From positions 434,001-498,000 of the forward strand of contig QJPP01000058.1 of assembly GCA_003996215.1 (NCBI GenBank): a stretch of 64,000 nucleotides of DNA. The letters run 5' to 3'. Position numbers and translations under genes: made by a program. The DNA is from Jaltomata sinuosa (Eukaryota; Streptophyta; Magnoliopsida; Solanales; Solanaceae). Below the pieces are notes generated by a model. That model was not told the origin of the DNA. It worked only from the letters and a program-made list of their open reading frames with translations, and did not search any database. Of the stretch, positions 1 through 12,900 are shown one piece after another; the stretch's first letter is position 1; every line of letters begins with the position of its first letter.

Positions 1-1290
1 CCATGGGTCCTGCCTCTTTTGGGCCTTTGGGGTACCAGAGGGGGAACATACGAGTTACTATCACACCAGATTCATCATATCATCATCATGCATATTGTAT
101 TCGGATTCCACCCTTGTTTGTTACGTGCTCAGTGTACGCTCTGGTTTTATGGGCAGCCGGAGGGTTTGTTTTCACTTGATTGCGTTACTCAACTGTATGG
201 GCGGCCATTGGGACTGTAGGTAGATAATATTACTTCTTTTGTACTGTAGAGCATGTTGTGACCTTGGGCTATTAGCAAATTGGTAGTTTGTAGCCTGTTG
301 AGGCCCTGGTGATTCAGATTGTGTTTATTGAAAGGCTAATGGGACTTAGACTATTGAGGCACTGTCTTTTTGGCCTTCTGGGCAATTGTGGGATATTGAG
401 TGTTATTCTTTAACGTGGTTTTGATTAGTTGATCCCAGTTCTTGTGGCTTAGTTATTCCATCCTAGGGTTGCACCTGAGAGACTGCTTTCTGTCTATACT
501 TATCTTGTAATTGGATTTTCGCATGATTCTGTTTGTATATTGCTTCTAGCTTTAATATGTTGGCTTGTTTTCCTCCTCCCCCTTTTACTTGAGATTATCG
601 GTATACCGCCCTTCTCCCTAAATTCTCTTTTTATATGTACTGTTGTTGCAAGGATCCCAGGTGCACTTTTCTTTCCTTCACATGTGTTTCTGTGTATGTA
701 TATCTTCTGTGACTGACGTGGCATCTTGTATTTTCCTTAGTTTGATATCCATGTTAGTTTCCTTATGCTTCCTCTTTGTTTCTGTGACTGCTTCCTTGTA
801 TTTTGCTATATTACAGTTTTTATATTTTATATACGCTCAGTCGGCCAATAATGCCTACTGGGTACCCGTTACTTAGTAATTTCTTAGTAATCCCAGATGC
901 ACTCATACAACTTTTGGATATTCGAGACTAGGGTGAGCGCCTGATGACCGGGGCTTGACAGCATCTCATATTTTGTATTGGTACTCTTTATGTATTCAAA
1001 GACAATTTGGTAGTCTATTTTGTCACATCTAGCACTTGTATTCTATTTAGAAGCTCCTGTACTATCGATACCAAGTCTTGGGATTGGTGTAGTTCTCTTG
1101 TATATATATATATATGATCGGGTTATTCTCTATCACATTGTGTTTACTCTTACTCTGCTTCCGCTTATTTCAGTTTATAAGGCATATTGGTTAGGTAGTA
1201 GCCCCTTTCTAACCGTTCAGGGCTACGGGAATTGGTTCGCCTACTAGGTGTTATAGGTTTCATCATGACTTGAGAAATCGGGTCGTGAAA
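1..1290 (+). repeat. 3' part of a chromovirus LTR (element E1)
   Basis: This stretch reads as the second half of a plus-strand Ty3/gypsy LTR. It aligns by eye with the LTR of element H at about 50600-51795: the same order of blocks occurs, including the GCCTACTGGGTACCC box near 855, the GATGACCGGGG box near 940 and the terminal TTCGCCTACTAGG block near 1228. It ends at 1290 with GTCGTGAAA, where sister LTRs end in GTGACA, so the final CA is damaged. No primer site follows; instead the inverted protease end of element A begins at once. The simplest reading is the 3' LTR of a plus-strand element whose body lies left of the window and which inserted into element A. A (TA)7 run lies at 1101-1114. 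Confidence 0.75.
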
Positions 1291-3016
1291 ATATGTTCAT
1301 AAATTACTCACCAATAGGTCACTAGCCAACCCTAAACAAGGAATAAAGTACGCATACACATACGAACAAGTAGATCCAGGATCAAACAATGCAAAAGCTG
1401 GGCGACGACATTGAAAAATCATACTTGTGATCACAGCATCCGAGGCCTCTGCCTCTGGTCTCCCAAGGACCACATAAAACTGAAGACGACCTCCACCTGC
1501 CCGATCCCCATCCCTACCACCTGCTCTTCCACGTAGGGAACTACCCCTATCCTAACCCCCACCCCCAATAACTCGCGACTAAACTACTTGCACGAGTTGA
1601 GTCGGTTGAGCTTCGGACTGAACTGCACCCCGCCTGGGGCAATCTCTAGAAAAATGACCACTGACCCCACACTCATAGCAAGATGAACCCCACTGACGGC
1701 AATCTCTGGCATAGTGACAACTAACACTGCACCCATAGCAGGACCCTGACGGTCCACCCTGTCGAGACAAACCCACTGAACCTGTGCGGCCACCACGACC
1801 TGATGCCCCAGAAGTATACCCTCTCCAAGACTGACCACCGTGACCACGCTAATTGCTCTGACCCTGCTCAGACTAAGAAGAGAAGCTTGGAGTGCTGCTT
1901 GAACCAGTCGACTATTCTGACCCTGATGCTGCAGTGGCTGATAACTTCGGCCCGACTAGCCTAGCCTTTACCACCCTAACTAGAACCACTGTAGCCACCC
2001 TGATGTTGAGGCCTCTTATCTCTGGCCCCGGAGTCATGATGATGCAAGTCCTCTACTGGAATGATCGACCACTAGCAAATAATCTCGCCTGGCTCTCTAA
2101 ACTCTACTTGTAACGCCCAAACAAACCTACGGACTCTGTCCATCTTGGTAGGCATAATCATGGTCCCAAATGGAGCAAGCTGATGGAAATGGGGCTCATA
2201 CTCCGACACGGTCATAAAACCTTGCATAAGTCTAGTGAACTGCTCCCTACAACCCTCCTAGTCACTCTGAGGCAAAAACTTGTCCATGCCTCATAAAACT
2301 CAGACCAAGTCAAAGAAGGAGACGATGATGGTCTGCAAGAAACCTGGGCCTTCCACCATAACTTAGCTAGTCCCTCTAGCTGATATGTAGTGTATCCAAT
2401 AGCGTGATTCTCCATTAAACCCTGATGGTGCAACATTTCCTCATAGGTAGTAATAACATCATGTGGGTCCTGTCCAAAAGTACCAACAAATCTCGGGGGT
2501 GCCAATCTCAAGAACCTACCCAACTCCTTCTGCTCCATCTCTGTCATAGTTGGGCGAGGAGCAAGAGGTTGTGCAACTAATGGGAGAGAAATAACCTAGG
2601 CATGGGGAGCCACAGTAGCAAGCTTCTCTCCTGAACTCGGTGCCCAGGGATGCCCCCTGAGCGAATGTATGTTCTACCTAAGAAGGTTGTCCCCTAATCA
2701 TACCTAAGAGCTGTTGAAGGAAACTCCGAACACCTGCAGACTGAGCTAGGGCTGATACAGAAGCTGGTACTGAAGCTGGCACTGGAGCTGGTGGCACCTG
2801 GGCTGTCCCCATGCCCATATGATGCTTCTCAAGAAGAAACTCAGTCTCATACTCATACTTGGGCTCTATCTCTGCTCTAGGAGCTCTAATTGGTACCGCT
2901 GCTCAGGCACGTCCTCCAGCTTTACCTCTGTGACCTCCCCGGCCCCTAGCTGGAGTCGGAGGTGCAGGGTTCAAAGGTTCTCCTCTGGAAAAAGCTATCG
3001 ATCTCGTATGAACCAT
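1291..3016 (-). pseudogene. gag: Chromovirus gag to protease start, element A, decayed
   Basis: The minus strand encodes a Ty3/gypsy Gag from a Met at 3016 (MVHTRS start), through a basic, Pro/Ala-rich leader, to the Gag core at 2212-2547 with the motif TTYQLEGLAKLWWKA. This core packages element RNA in the particle. It then has two CCHC zinc knuckles at 1579-1776 (CYGCSVSCHYARDC and CYECGVSGHFSRDC) where sister elements have one. The reading enters the protease and shows the active-site FDPGSTCSY near 1363-1392. In-frame stops and frameshifts break it at several points, one soon after the leader. It is cut at 1291 by the end of E1, so the rest of pol is presumably left of the window. The primer site and the LTR at 3229-4739 lie directly upstream. 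Confidence 0.85.
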
Positions 3017-3208
3017 TTGCAGAAGAGTGGACTAGAACAAGTGAGATTCCAAGAAACTTTCAAGGATGCTACGCACAAAATAGAAGCAAGAAAAGTCCAG
3101 GTTTCCTAAGATGTCACTGTAGCCTCCCAAAGATTGAGTACGGACGTCTCTGCCCCGATCCGTAAGACTCTACTAGACATTGGCTCCTATACCGATGATA
3201 CCATTGAA

Positions 3209-3225
3209 CCTAGACTCTGATACCA
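3209..3225 (-). other. Primer binding site, initiator tRNA-Met type (element A)
   Basis: Read on the minus strand this is TGGTATCAGAGTCTAGG. The first 11 bases match the complement of the 3' end of plant initiator tRNA-Met (TGGTATCAGAGCC). It sits 3 bases from the LTR end at 3229, the standard place for priming minus-strand DNA synthesis. Confidence 0.85.
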
Positions 3226-3228
3226 AGT

Positions 3229-4739
3229 TGTCATGACCCGATTTCTCTAACATGATGGCACCTACAACCTCCAGGTAGGCGAAAAAAATCCCTGTAGCCC
3301 GGACATTGAGTAATGGGATACTATCTAGCAATGAAGCGGAAGACCATGTAATATAAGCGGAAGCAAGGGTTATATAAGAAGAAAAGTAATAACATGAGTA
3401 TATGAGAAGCTAAATCTAACCCAAGAATTGGTATCGTAGTATACGAGAGCTAGAACTACACATAAGGTGTACAAAGGGATCCAAAATAATATATGCGTAA
3501 TGTCTACGAGTAGTAAGAGAGTACAAAATACACAAGATAAACTAAATTCAAGCTCTGGTCTCCAAGATCTCACCCTCAGTCTGGATAGTCCAAAATTCTC
3601 CTCTCACGAGTGTTCACAAGCTAATGGTGATGGCTTACACTAGGAACTGCACTAGAAGATGCAGAGTGTAGTATGAGCACCAAATGTGAAGCAAAAGGTA
3701 CCCAGTAGGTATCATAGGCCAACTGGGCACATATAAGATAAAAGAGTAGTAAAATGCAGAATACAAACAAATAGTCACAGAAAGCAATGAAGAAGTACAT
3801 GAAAGCTAGCATAGAAGGAAGACAATAGAAAATAACTTACATGGCTAGCTACTAGATATATACATCACACACACAGGTGAAAGAAATAAATAATGCACCT
3901 GGGAACCTTGCAACAACATTATTTATATGAAGAGAGATTTAATAAAAGGCGGTATACCGGTAACTTCAAGTGAAAAGAGAAGGAAGAAGAAGAATAAAGA
4001 TAGTCATGCTCGGAAACAAGATTTAATAACAAAAATACGCATACTAATCTCAAGTCAAGAAACTACTATTGGCAGTTCAAGGACAACTTATCAATATCCA
4101 ACCTCATATGCAACCATGACAGGAATCAATATCGTGATAGAGTAAGAATAAGTCTACCTACAGTCCCCTGGCCGCCCATAAAACCAAGGAATGCTTTCAA
4201 GTGAAAACAAACCCTTCGGTTACCCATACAATTTGAGTGTACAATCAACAAACAATAAACAAGGTTGGAATCACAAAAAAAGATCCTCGAGACCCGATCC
4301 AAAGGTCCCTCTAGCCCAAAGTCAACATTCTAGAGCTAACAATGCTGACAAAATTTGCATCCTAGGTTGTATTCTCCGAATGTTGACCAATGTAAAACTT
4401 CTAAGTTCAACTGGCCAAAAAATCACATAAAGTAAGATAAATCAAAACCAAAAGCTCTCAGACCCTGACCAAGGGTCCAACTAGACCAAAATACATGTGC
4501 CGAAGCTAACGGAACTGTCAGAATTCAATTCTGGGTAGGTTTTAAAAGAATGTTGACTAAAGTCAATGATTTCCTAAGTTAATGCTTTAAAACAGGAAAA
4601 TGGTCATAACGACCTTACGAACGGCTCCGAAACCAAACCACCAGTCCCAGCAAGTCATAAATGACTTGGGGATGCTATAAGCAAGCTTTAACAGTACAAA
4701 GAAAGTGAAAACGAGGGAATGATCGGAAGGGTCATTGCA
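3229..4739 (-). repeat. Chromovirus LTR shared by elements A and B, internally deleted
   Basis: On the minus strand the LTR starts TGCAATGACCC at 4739 and ends GTCATGACA at 3229. Its upstream side is the 3' end of pol of element B and its downstream side is the primer site of element A, so one LTR serves two interiors. At 1511 bases it is less than half the length of the LTR at 9937-13322. The missing part is a single internal block, with the junction near 4275-4290 where sequence matching about 10935 jumps to sequence matching about 12850. This removed the TATA region and the CG-rich block, so the copy should lack a promoter. Confidence 0.85.
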
Positions 4740-6181
4740 TCATCCACTACTAAAAAGGACTTTTATCTGTGAAAGTCAAGAAAAAAGAGTACATGAAGGC
4801 TCAAACAACTACAGATACCGATCCCACATCTCTCTCTTGGTCTCACAGGTAGCCTCTTCGACCGGACGATGCCTCTACTGAATCTTAACCACAGGAATGT
4901 CTCTGGACCTCAATCTCCTGATATCTCTGGCTAGAATAGCTATCGGCTCCTCAACAAAGGTCAAAATCTCATCCAACTGTATTGTATCCCGCTGCAACAC
5001 ATGTGAGTCATCCGAAACATACGGCCTCAACATTGATACATGGAATACTGGATGGATAGTTGAAAACATCAAAGGCAAGGCTAACAAATAAGAAAAACTA
5101 CTAACCCTCTAATGATTCTAAAATGGCTCAATGTACCTGGGGATAATCTTGCCCCGCCTACTGAATCTCATCACGCCCTTTATAGGCAACACTCGAAGGA
5201 ACACTACATCACCAACATTGAACTCTAAGGCAAAAAGTCTATGATCTGCTAGTTGTCCTGCCTACTTTGGGCTGCCCGAAGCCTTTCCTGAATCACCCGG
5301 ACTCTGTCTAAAGAATCACGAAGTATGTCTGTACTTTGTGGATTAAACTCTAAACCATAAAACCAACCCACTGGCGATCTTCAATGCCTACCATACAATA
5401 CCTCAAAAGGTTCTATGCCAATACACGAGTGGTAACTATTATTATATGTAAATTCTGCCAAAGGCACCTACTGATCCCATGAACCTCCAAAGTCAAGAAT
5501 ACAGGCCCATAACATATTCTCCAGGACCTGGATAGTCCTCTTGGACTGGCCATCTATCCGAGGATGAAATATAGTGCTAAGTTGAACCTTTATACCCATC
5601 TCTCACTGAATAGTCCTCTAGAACTGTGAGATAAACTGATTGCTATAGTCTGAAATGATAGAAGTTGGAACCCCATGTAACCAAACCATGTTACGGAGAT
5701 AAATCTGAGCCAACTTCTCTACACTATAGGATGAATGAACTGGCATGAAGTGTGCAGACTTAGTCAGCCTATAAATAATGACCCAAATGGAGTTAGACCC
5801 TCGAGAAGTGTGTGGCAACCGTGCTATGAAGTCCATAGTGATCTCTTCCCACTTCTACTAAGGAATGGGAAGTCTCTGCATCAATCCACCAGGTCTTATG
5901 TGCTCGAACTTAACCCACTGACAATTTAAGCACTAATATACAAACTCCACTATTTCCCGCTTTATACAACTCCTCCAGTAAAGCTGCCTCCAATTTCTAT
6001 ACATCTTAGTTGCGCTTGGATATATGGAATATATAGAACAATGTGCCTCACAGAGAATCAACTGAATAAAATCCCTAACTCTCAGAACACAAAGTCGACT
6101 ATCAAACCTTAAGACACCATCAAAATCTAAAGTAGCCCTGCGAGCCTCACTGCAAACAACCTGATCATGAATAACCCACAA
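4740..6181 (-). pseudogene. pol: Integrase and chromodomain part of pol, element B, decayed
   Basis: On the minus strand this is the C-terminal third of a chromovirus pol. The zinc-binding N-terminal part of integrase lies at 5933-6181: EAHCS is kept, but the second His is Tyr (YSIYPSATKMYR). The catalytic core at 5618-5836 keeps the first two Asp residues (MDFIARLP and IISDYSNQF); the third acidic residue, in the conserved DGQSE motif, is Lys (DGQSK). The chromodomain-proximal part at 4875-5087 reads HPVFHVSMLRPYV and ends RRLRSRDIPVVKIQ. In-frame stops occur between these blocks. Integrase inserts the cDNA, and in chromoviruses the tail steers it to heterochromatin. The lost Glu and the stops argue that this copy is inactive. 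Confidence 0.85.
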
Positions 6182-6792
6182 CTGCTGATCCTCAAACTAG
6201 CGCTGCTTAATCTTATCAATCAAAGTAGAGCAGACCTCAATACTAGCAAGAACTCTGTTGGGATCTGACAAGTCAAGGCTAACCAAATGGTTAGCCAAGG
6301 AATGGATTTCCAAGGCCTACGACCACTTTGAAACTGAAAGAGAAGATAGGCTACCCATACTCACTATCTTCCAGCTCAAGGCATCCGCTACCATGTTTGC
6401 CTTACCCAGATGGTATAGAATAGTAACTCATAGTATTTCAGTAACTCAATCCATCTTCGCTGCCTAGAGTTTAGCACTCGCTAACTCGTGATGTGCTAAA
6501 GACTATGGTGATCAATAAAAATCTCATAGTGAACTCCATATAAGTAGTGCCTCAAGATCTTGAGCGCAAAGACTTCCGATGCCAACTCCAAGTAATGAGT
6601 GGGGTAGTGGTGCTCGTGAACCTTCAGCTGCATCGATGCATATGCTATCACATGACCATGTTACATCAAAGCACAACCAAGACAAACTCATTAAGGATCG
6701 CAATACACCGAGAAGCCCTAACCCTTAACTAGCAATGTCAACACCGGAGCTGAAGTTAATAAAGACATAAGCATCTGGAAACTATCCTTGCA
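6182..6792 (-). pseudogene. pol: RNase H and connection region of pol, element B, decayed
   Basis: Between the reverse transcriptase and integrase parts the minus strand holds a broken RNase H domain. Recognisable pieces are a VYCDAS-like active-site segment near 6735-6760, a [19 protein letters not shown] segment near 6510-6560 followed by IDHHSL, and the linker rich in Leu and Ser before integrase. Stops and frameshifts prevent any continuous reading. RNase H degrades the RNA strand of the RNA:DNA hybrid during reverse transcription. Identity rests on position between two clear domains and on these short matches, so domain edges are approximate. Confidence 0.7.
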
Positions 6793-7842
6793 CTAATCAA
6801 ACCACTGAAATGGAATATCCTTCCTAGTCAGCCTAGTCAAAGTTACTGCTATAGAAGAAAACCCCTCAACGAACTGGTTGTAATACCCTGCCCACCTAAC
6901 AAAGCTACGAACCTCGATAGGAGTAGTTGGCCTTGGCCAATCACGAACGGTTGCAATATTTCTAAGGTCCACTCTAATCCCATCGTTAGACCCCACGTGT
7001 CCTAGGAATGCTACTGACAGAAGCCAAAACTCGCACTTTGAGAACTTGGCATAAAGCCGATGATCTCTCAAAGTTTGGAGTATGGTTCTCAAATGTTGCT
7101 CATGCTCCTCTGCACTCCGCAAGTATATCAATATGTCATCGATGAAGATTATCACAAACAAATCCAAGTACGGCTAGATCACCATATGTATCAAGTCCAT
7201 GAAAGTTGCGGGGGCATTAGTCAACCCAAAAGACACCACCAGGAACTAATAGTGGCCATAACATGTCCTGAATACTGTCTTAGGGATGTCCTCTACCCTA
7301 ATACTTAACTGGTGGTAGCCTGACCTCAGATCTATCTTAGAAAATATGGTTGAATCCTGGAGCTGATCAAACAATTCATATATACGTGGCATCAAATACC
7401 TATTCTTTACAGTCACCTTATTCAGCTGTTGATAATCAATACACATCCACATCAAACCATCTTTCTTCTTGACACACAAAACTAGAGCACCCCAAGGTGA
7501 CACACTCGGCCTAATGAAATCCATAGCCAATAAGTCCTGAAGTTGAACCTTAAGCTCCCTTAACTCAGTTGGAGCCATATGATATGGAGTAATTGAAATG
7601 GGCCTGGTTCCCGGCTCTAACTCAATGGAAAAGTTTATATATCTCTCATGTGGGAGTCCCGACAGGTCTGTTAGAAACATATTTAAGAACTCCCTAACCA
7701 TAGGGACTAACTCGAGAAAAGAAGTGTTGGCACTAACATCATGGACATATGCTAGATAAGCCAAACACCTGCGTGAAATCAACTTCCTAGACTGAAGACA
7801 AGATATGATTCCAGACGGTGTGTGACTAACAGACCTCGCCAC
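6793..7842 (-). pseudogene. pol: Reverse transcriptase of pol, element B, two stops
   Basis: The minus strand encodes a Ty3/gypsy reverse transcriptase. In order it shows [18 protein letters not shown] and [16 protein letters not shown], then [37 protein letters not shown] and [10 protein letters not shown] (all within 7246-7842). After an in-frame TAG and a short stretch with GLTNAPATF it resumes with the catalytic FIDD box at 7135-7146 and the ECKFWL-type region [17 protein letters not shown] second stop precedes the FIDD segment. The palm residues for polymerisation are therefore kept while the frame is broken. The N-terminal part, [14 protein letters not shown], is the usual linker from the protease. 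Confidence 0.9.
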
Positions 7843-8165
7843 ACAATCGAGGATACGCTAGGCACAACTATGGTAATGGTTTTGGCATAACAATCCAAAA
7901 CTGCTTGATAAGGGGGATAACAAGTCCATGCCCAGAATCACATTAAAATTTAACATATCTAAAATTATCAAGTGAGCCCAAGTCTCAAGATCACTAATAA
8001 CTATCAAACATGATCTAACAACCTGATCCACTACTAAAGAATCACCTACTAGGGTAGCAACAGATACAAAAACAAATAATTGCTCACTAGCCAACCCCTA
8101 ACAAGGAACAAAGTAGGCAGATACATACAAGCATGTAGAACCATGATCAAACAATGCTAAAGTTG
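7843..8165 (-). pseudogene. pol: Aspartic protease of pol, element B, decayed
   Basis: The minus strand carries the gypsy-type aspartic protease. The active-site loop near 8125-8155 reads FDHGST instead of FDPGST, keeping the catalytic Asp. An in-frame stop follows it. The second half, at 7858-8094, keeps the typical order VVDQVVRSCLIVI, LIILDMLNFNVILGMDLL, which in the family reads LLLLDMVDFDVILGMDWL. The protease cleaves Gag-Pol into working proteins. It lies between the Gag zinc knuckle and reverse transcriptase, as expected. Confidence 0.8.
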
Positions 8166-9723
8166 ACAGGCGGTAGACATAAATCGTATATGTGATCACT
8201 GCATCTGAGGCCTCTGCCTCTGGTCTACCAGGGATCGCATAGAATAATCACCAAACACCACCTTACCAACCTTCATCCTGACCATCTATCCTGCCACACT
8301 GGGCACCACCTCTACCCCGAACACCACCTCCTCTGACTAGTGGTTGTATTACTCTTAGAGGTTGAGCCAACTGAGTGGTTGGCTGAACTAGACTCCACTG
8401 GGGGCACTCTTTGGCATACTGAACAATTATGCCATACTTATAGCATGACCCTGATGTCCCACCCTATCGAGAAGAACTAGCTGAACCAGTATGGCCACCA
8501 TGGCCTGATGCCCCAGATGTTATACCCCTCGATAACTGACCATTATAACTATGTTAACCACTATGACCCTGATCAAAGTGAGGCCCACCTGATGTCTAAA
8601 GTAATGCTTGAACTGGCTACCTAGACTAACCCTGACATTGTTGTGGCTGATACCCTCGGCCTCACTGACCTGAACCTCTAACACAAAAATGGGAACCATT
8701 ATAACAGCCTTGGTAGCATGGCCTCTTATGTCTAGCCTCAGAATCATGGCGATGCAAATCCTCCATAGTATAGACATGGTATGCTATAGCCTGGTATGGT
8801 CTCCCACTAGCAACTAGTATCTCAACAGTCTGTTGAAGCTCGATCCTCAATCCCTAAACAAATTGATGAACCCTATCTGGATCTGTAGGAATGATCGTAG
8901 CCCCAAATTGAGCTAACTGGTGAAAATGGGTCTCATACTCAGATACTTACATAGATCCCTACATCAGTCTAGTAAATTTCTCCCTATGGTGCTCACTATC
9001 GCTCTGAGGAAAGAACTTGGCCATAAAGGCCTCATAGAACTCTCTCCAAGTCAATTGAGGAGACGAAGATGGTCTGAAAGCTACCTGAGCCCTCCACAAA
9101 AGATTAGCTAGGCCCTCCAGCTGATAAGTAGTATAACCAACCCGATGAGTTTCCAACAACCCATAATGATGAAGCATCTCCTCGAAGGTAGAAATGAAAT
9201 CATAAGCATCCTATCTAGGAGCACCGAATAACCACAGCAGAGACAATCTCAAAAATCGACCCAAGGACTTATGCATTGACTATATCATTACTAGGCGAGG
9301 AGCAAGAGGCTGAGCAACTGAAGGTACCGGAAGGACCTATGCATGGGGAGCTGCAGTAGCAAGCTACGCTCCTGAACTCTGAGTACCCAAGGCTGCCACC
9401 TGAGTGAAATTTTGTGCTATATCTGAAGGATGACAATTATACCCAGTAGCTGAAGAAGCAAACCCTGGATATTTGATGAAGGAGCTGGGCTGGTATGGAT
9501 GCTGCTACCGGCCCTGGTGGTACCTGGGATGCCCCCAGTTCACGGGCTACTGCTCTAGTACTTACTCAAGCTAAAACTCGACCTCAGACACTCTAACAAG
9601 TGCCGGTGCTTGGGGACGTCCTCGGCCTCTACCTCTATGACCATCCCAGCCCTTAGCTGGAGTCAGGTATGCTAGTGTCAAAGTCTTTCCCTCGCCCACT
9701 ACCGAAGATCTCATATGAACCAT
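8166..9723 (-). pseudogene. gag: Gag of chromovirus element B, decayed
   Basis: Reading starts at a Met at 9723 (MVHMRSSV), preceded directly by CTGCAG. The Gag core at 8959-9177 shows TTYQLEGLANLLWRAQV and LTWREFYEAFMAKFFPQSDSE. The later part, 8662-8850, has LRIELQQTVEILVASGRPYQAIAYH. The zinc knuckle near 8420-8460 is ruined: CYKYGIIVQYAKEC lacks the second Cys and the His of the CCHC pattern. Several stops interrupt it. Gag would form the virus-like particle and bind element RNA. It differs clearly from Gag A by eye, which suggests that A and B are not recent copies of each other. Confidence 0.85.
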
Positions 9724-9916
9724 CTGCAGAAGAGTAAACTAGAATAAATGATATTTCTAGGAACTATCTAAGATAAGACCCATTATATAGAAGATAGAAA
9801 AGATCCATGTTTCTTAAAATGCCACAGTAGCCTCCCGAAAATAGAGTACGGACGTCTCCCCCCTGATTCGTAGGACTCTACTAGATATTGGCTCCTCTAC
9901 CAATGACACCGGTGAA

Positions 9917-9933
9917 CCTATGCTTTGATACCA
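9917..9933 (-). other. Primer binding site, initiator tRNA-Met type (element B)
   Basis: The minus strand reads TGGTATCAAAGCATAGG, the tRNA-Met primer site with one change (GAG to AAG). It lies 3 bases inside the LTR end at 9937. Between it and the gag Met at 9723 is an untranslated leader. Confidence 0.8.
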
Positions 9934-9936
9934 AGC

Positions 9937-12900
9937 ATTCACGACTTGAGTTCTCAGGTCATGATGGCACCTACAACCCCCTTGTAGGCGAACCAATCTA
10001 TGTTGCCTGGAATGGTTAGTAATGGGATACTAAGAAGTGAAGAACACAAGATAGATTAAGAAGAAGAAGAATATAAAAAAGGCATAAAATAGAGGAAACA
10101 ACCTGAAATATATATATATAGAGAGAGAAATCTAAACCATCATACGACCTGGTATCATAATATAAAAGCCACTGCTAAAATATACAGAGTACAAAAGGGA
10201 GTACAAAAATAGAATATATATCTATCTCTAAATAACAAAAGAGTATATAGAACAAGAGACAAGATAAAACCAAGCCCCAGTCGCTAGGAGCTCACCCTAA
10301 GTCTCGAAAGCCCAAAAGTTGCACGAGTATCCAAGCAGTCAATGATGATAGCTCAAACTAGGATCTGCACCATGAAGATGCAGAAGTGTAGTATGAACAC
10401 CAATTGCAAAGAAACGGGTACCCAGTAGGCATCATAGGTCGACTGAGCGCATATAATATATAACAACATTATAAATCATATAGGAAGAACTAGTCAAAGA
10501 AGCAAACAGAGGAAGCACACGAGGACTAGAAACAAATAAAAGACAAGTAGAATACAAGTATAATATGCTAGCCACAAAAGATATATTACAAAACACAGGT
10601 GAAAGAATAAAGAACACACTTGGATCCTTATAACAACAATATATAAACAGTTTTAAAAATATGGTAGTATACCGGTAACCTCAAATAAAAAGGGAAGAAG
10701 GGAAATCAACTAATTATAAACATGCTTGAAATACCTATCACAGAGTAAGGATGATCCACCAATAAACCACAAGTAGCTATATTATGAACATGTACTAAAA
10801 TAGGAGTGAGTAAACTAATCTACCTACAATCCCAACGGGAAATCATACACCCCAGGAACACATACAAGTGAAAACAAACCTTCTGACATACCATACTACC
10901 AAAGCATACACTCAATAAATAGTAAACACGGGTGGAACCAAACACCAAATGAATAATATGTTGTGATAAGATAAAATCAGGTGGTACTATATGCACCTCC
11001 TCTGATGCCCGTAGGACCAGCAAGTAGGACCCATGGAAGGATTTCCTCATATACCTCTACTCCACTGTATACCCCTCTTCCAGCACTCTCGGCCCGTAGC
11101 CACTAGTCCGGATTCACAAAGTCCATGGAGGTCTCTTCCACCATATATAAATCTCAGTATCTCAATAATCGTGCCCAGAATCTATCCGGGTCTAAGATCA
11201 GTAAAAAATATTATGCCTAGAGCTCTGGCCCAATCGAGCCTAGTATCGTATCAAAATTAGTAGTAAATCATATTTAGCATTCTGGCCTAGCTGATTCTAG
11301 AATCAGTGTGAAAATCATCTATAAATCTCTTTTACTCTAAGAAGATCTATAAAACCAATTTTAATCCATTTATAATCATTTATACGGAAAAAAGGGCCTC
11401 AAGGGAATGCAAAGTTAGAAAATCAGTGATAATTAGGCCCACAGCCATAGTAGTAATAAAATCAATCCGAAAAACTCTTTTTATATGATAATGATGGAAT
11501 GATCGCAAACAATCAATAGCCCAATGACTCACAATCAACTTATTGGCCCTACACATGCTCAATATGCTCTATAACATAGATAACCAGCTCAATATCTCAA
11601 TTCGATGTTCGAGACTCACAGACATTTCCTATATATCCCACCATCTATAGTCCAATGGCATAAACGAAGGCCACACATAGCCACAAGGGTAAAATGAGAT
11701 CAAATACTAAAATGAACATATGAAATAAGATAAACGGGAAGAAAGCAAACAAGGTCTGGGGTGCCAATCTAGTAAACTAAACCCAAAGATGCTAAATAAT
11801 ATAATTATAGCCTATATACGCAAAGTCTAAGGTAGGAAAACCTTAACCTACCTGGCGTCCAATGATAAGCTGCTGGGAAGCCAAAGCCTGAGTCCCCAAA
11901 TGCTCTGAGAAGCTCTGAAAAGCAATCACATTATAAAGAACATAATCTACGCATTAAAACAAAGCTAACGACACCCATATTACTAAAATCATAGTAGGGT
12001 CAAAATCAGGGTCAAAAGAGGGACCATCAGCCTCGCAACTTGAAACCAGAAACAAAAATTGCTACAATGCTCCAAACATTGCCAGGAGCACATGCTGAGA
12101 AATTGAGCAACAGAAGGTTCTAAAACAGCCCCACAATTCTCAAAAACAAAAAGGGAATTTAAAGGAAAATTAACGGAATTAAATGAGAAAATGTACTAAT
12201 TTACGACAAGAAAATGATCACGGACAAGAGATGATCACCCCAGCACTTTTGAATGGATCAGAACTTGTAAAGGAGCTTTGGAGCTAAAAAACAATGAAGG
12301 AAAACATTTTGGGAGATGTTGGAAAGGAAATAAAGGAAAAAGGCCAATATATAGGTTGCCAACGCTGGTCTAGGCGTACATGACTAGACACTACACACGC
12401 GTCCCTGTGCACGCGACTAGGTGCATGTACATGCCAAGGCCAGGCGGAGGCCAGACTAGTAATATGCCAGCAAGTATATGGGCAGGCCACCGCAAGTGAG
12501 GGCATGCACACGCTGCCTTCCAACAACCTAGGGGATAGCCGATGAAGGGAAGGGTCGGCTGGGGTTCTATGCACATGCAGCTCGCCCATACATGGGCGAT
12601 GTCTTGTATGGTGCTGCAGCATCCACCAACAACCAGCAGCAAAGAAACCACCAAAAAGATCTCGGATGGACCCTCAGGAATGCATTCGAGGTCCTGCGAA
12701 CGCAAATGAACAATGCTACTAGACTAAAAATTGCATTCCAAATTCAACGGAATCAATGAAATTACCAACGGAGCGAAAAATGGGTCCTACACCCAAAACC
12801 AACCTTTGGACAACTTTTACAAAATGGAATCCAATGGCCTAAAATGAGTCTGGAAGCCTTAGGACCCAAACCAAAGGTCCCTCTAGTTGATATTCTGGAG

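Noticed and set aside
1101..1114. TA dinucleotide run as a promoter
   Set aside because: It is a short microsatellite near the LTR 3' end, far from the expected transcript start, and varies between LTR copies.
12284..12705. Two overlapping frames of 104-112 codons on the minus strand
   Set aside because: They span the CG-rich block and TATA region of LTR B. Frames are long there because the block is GC-rich.
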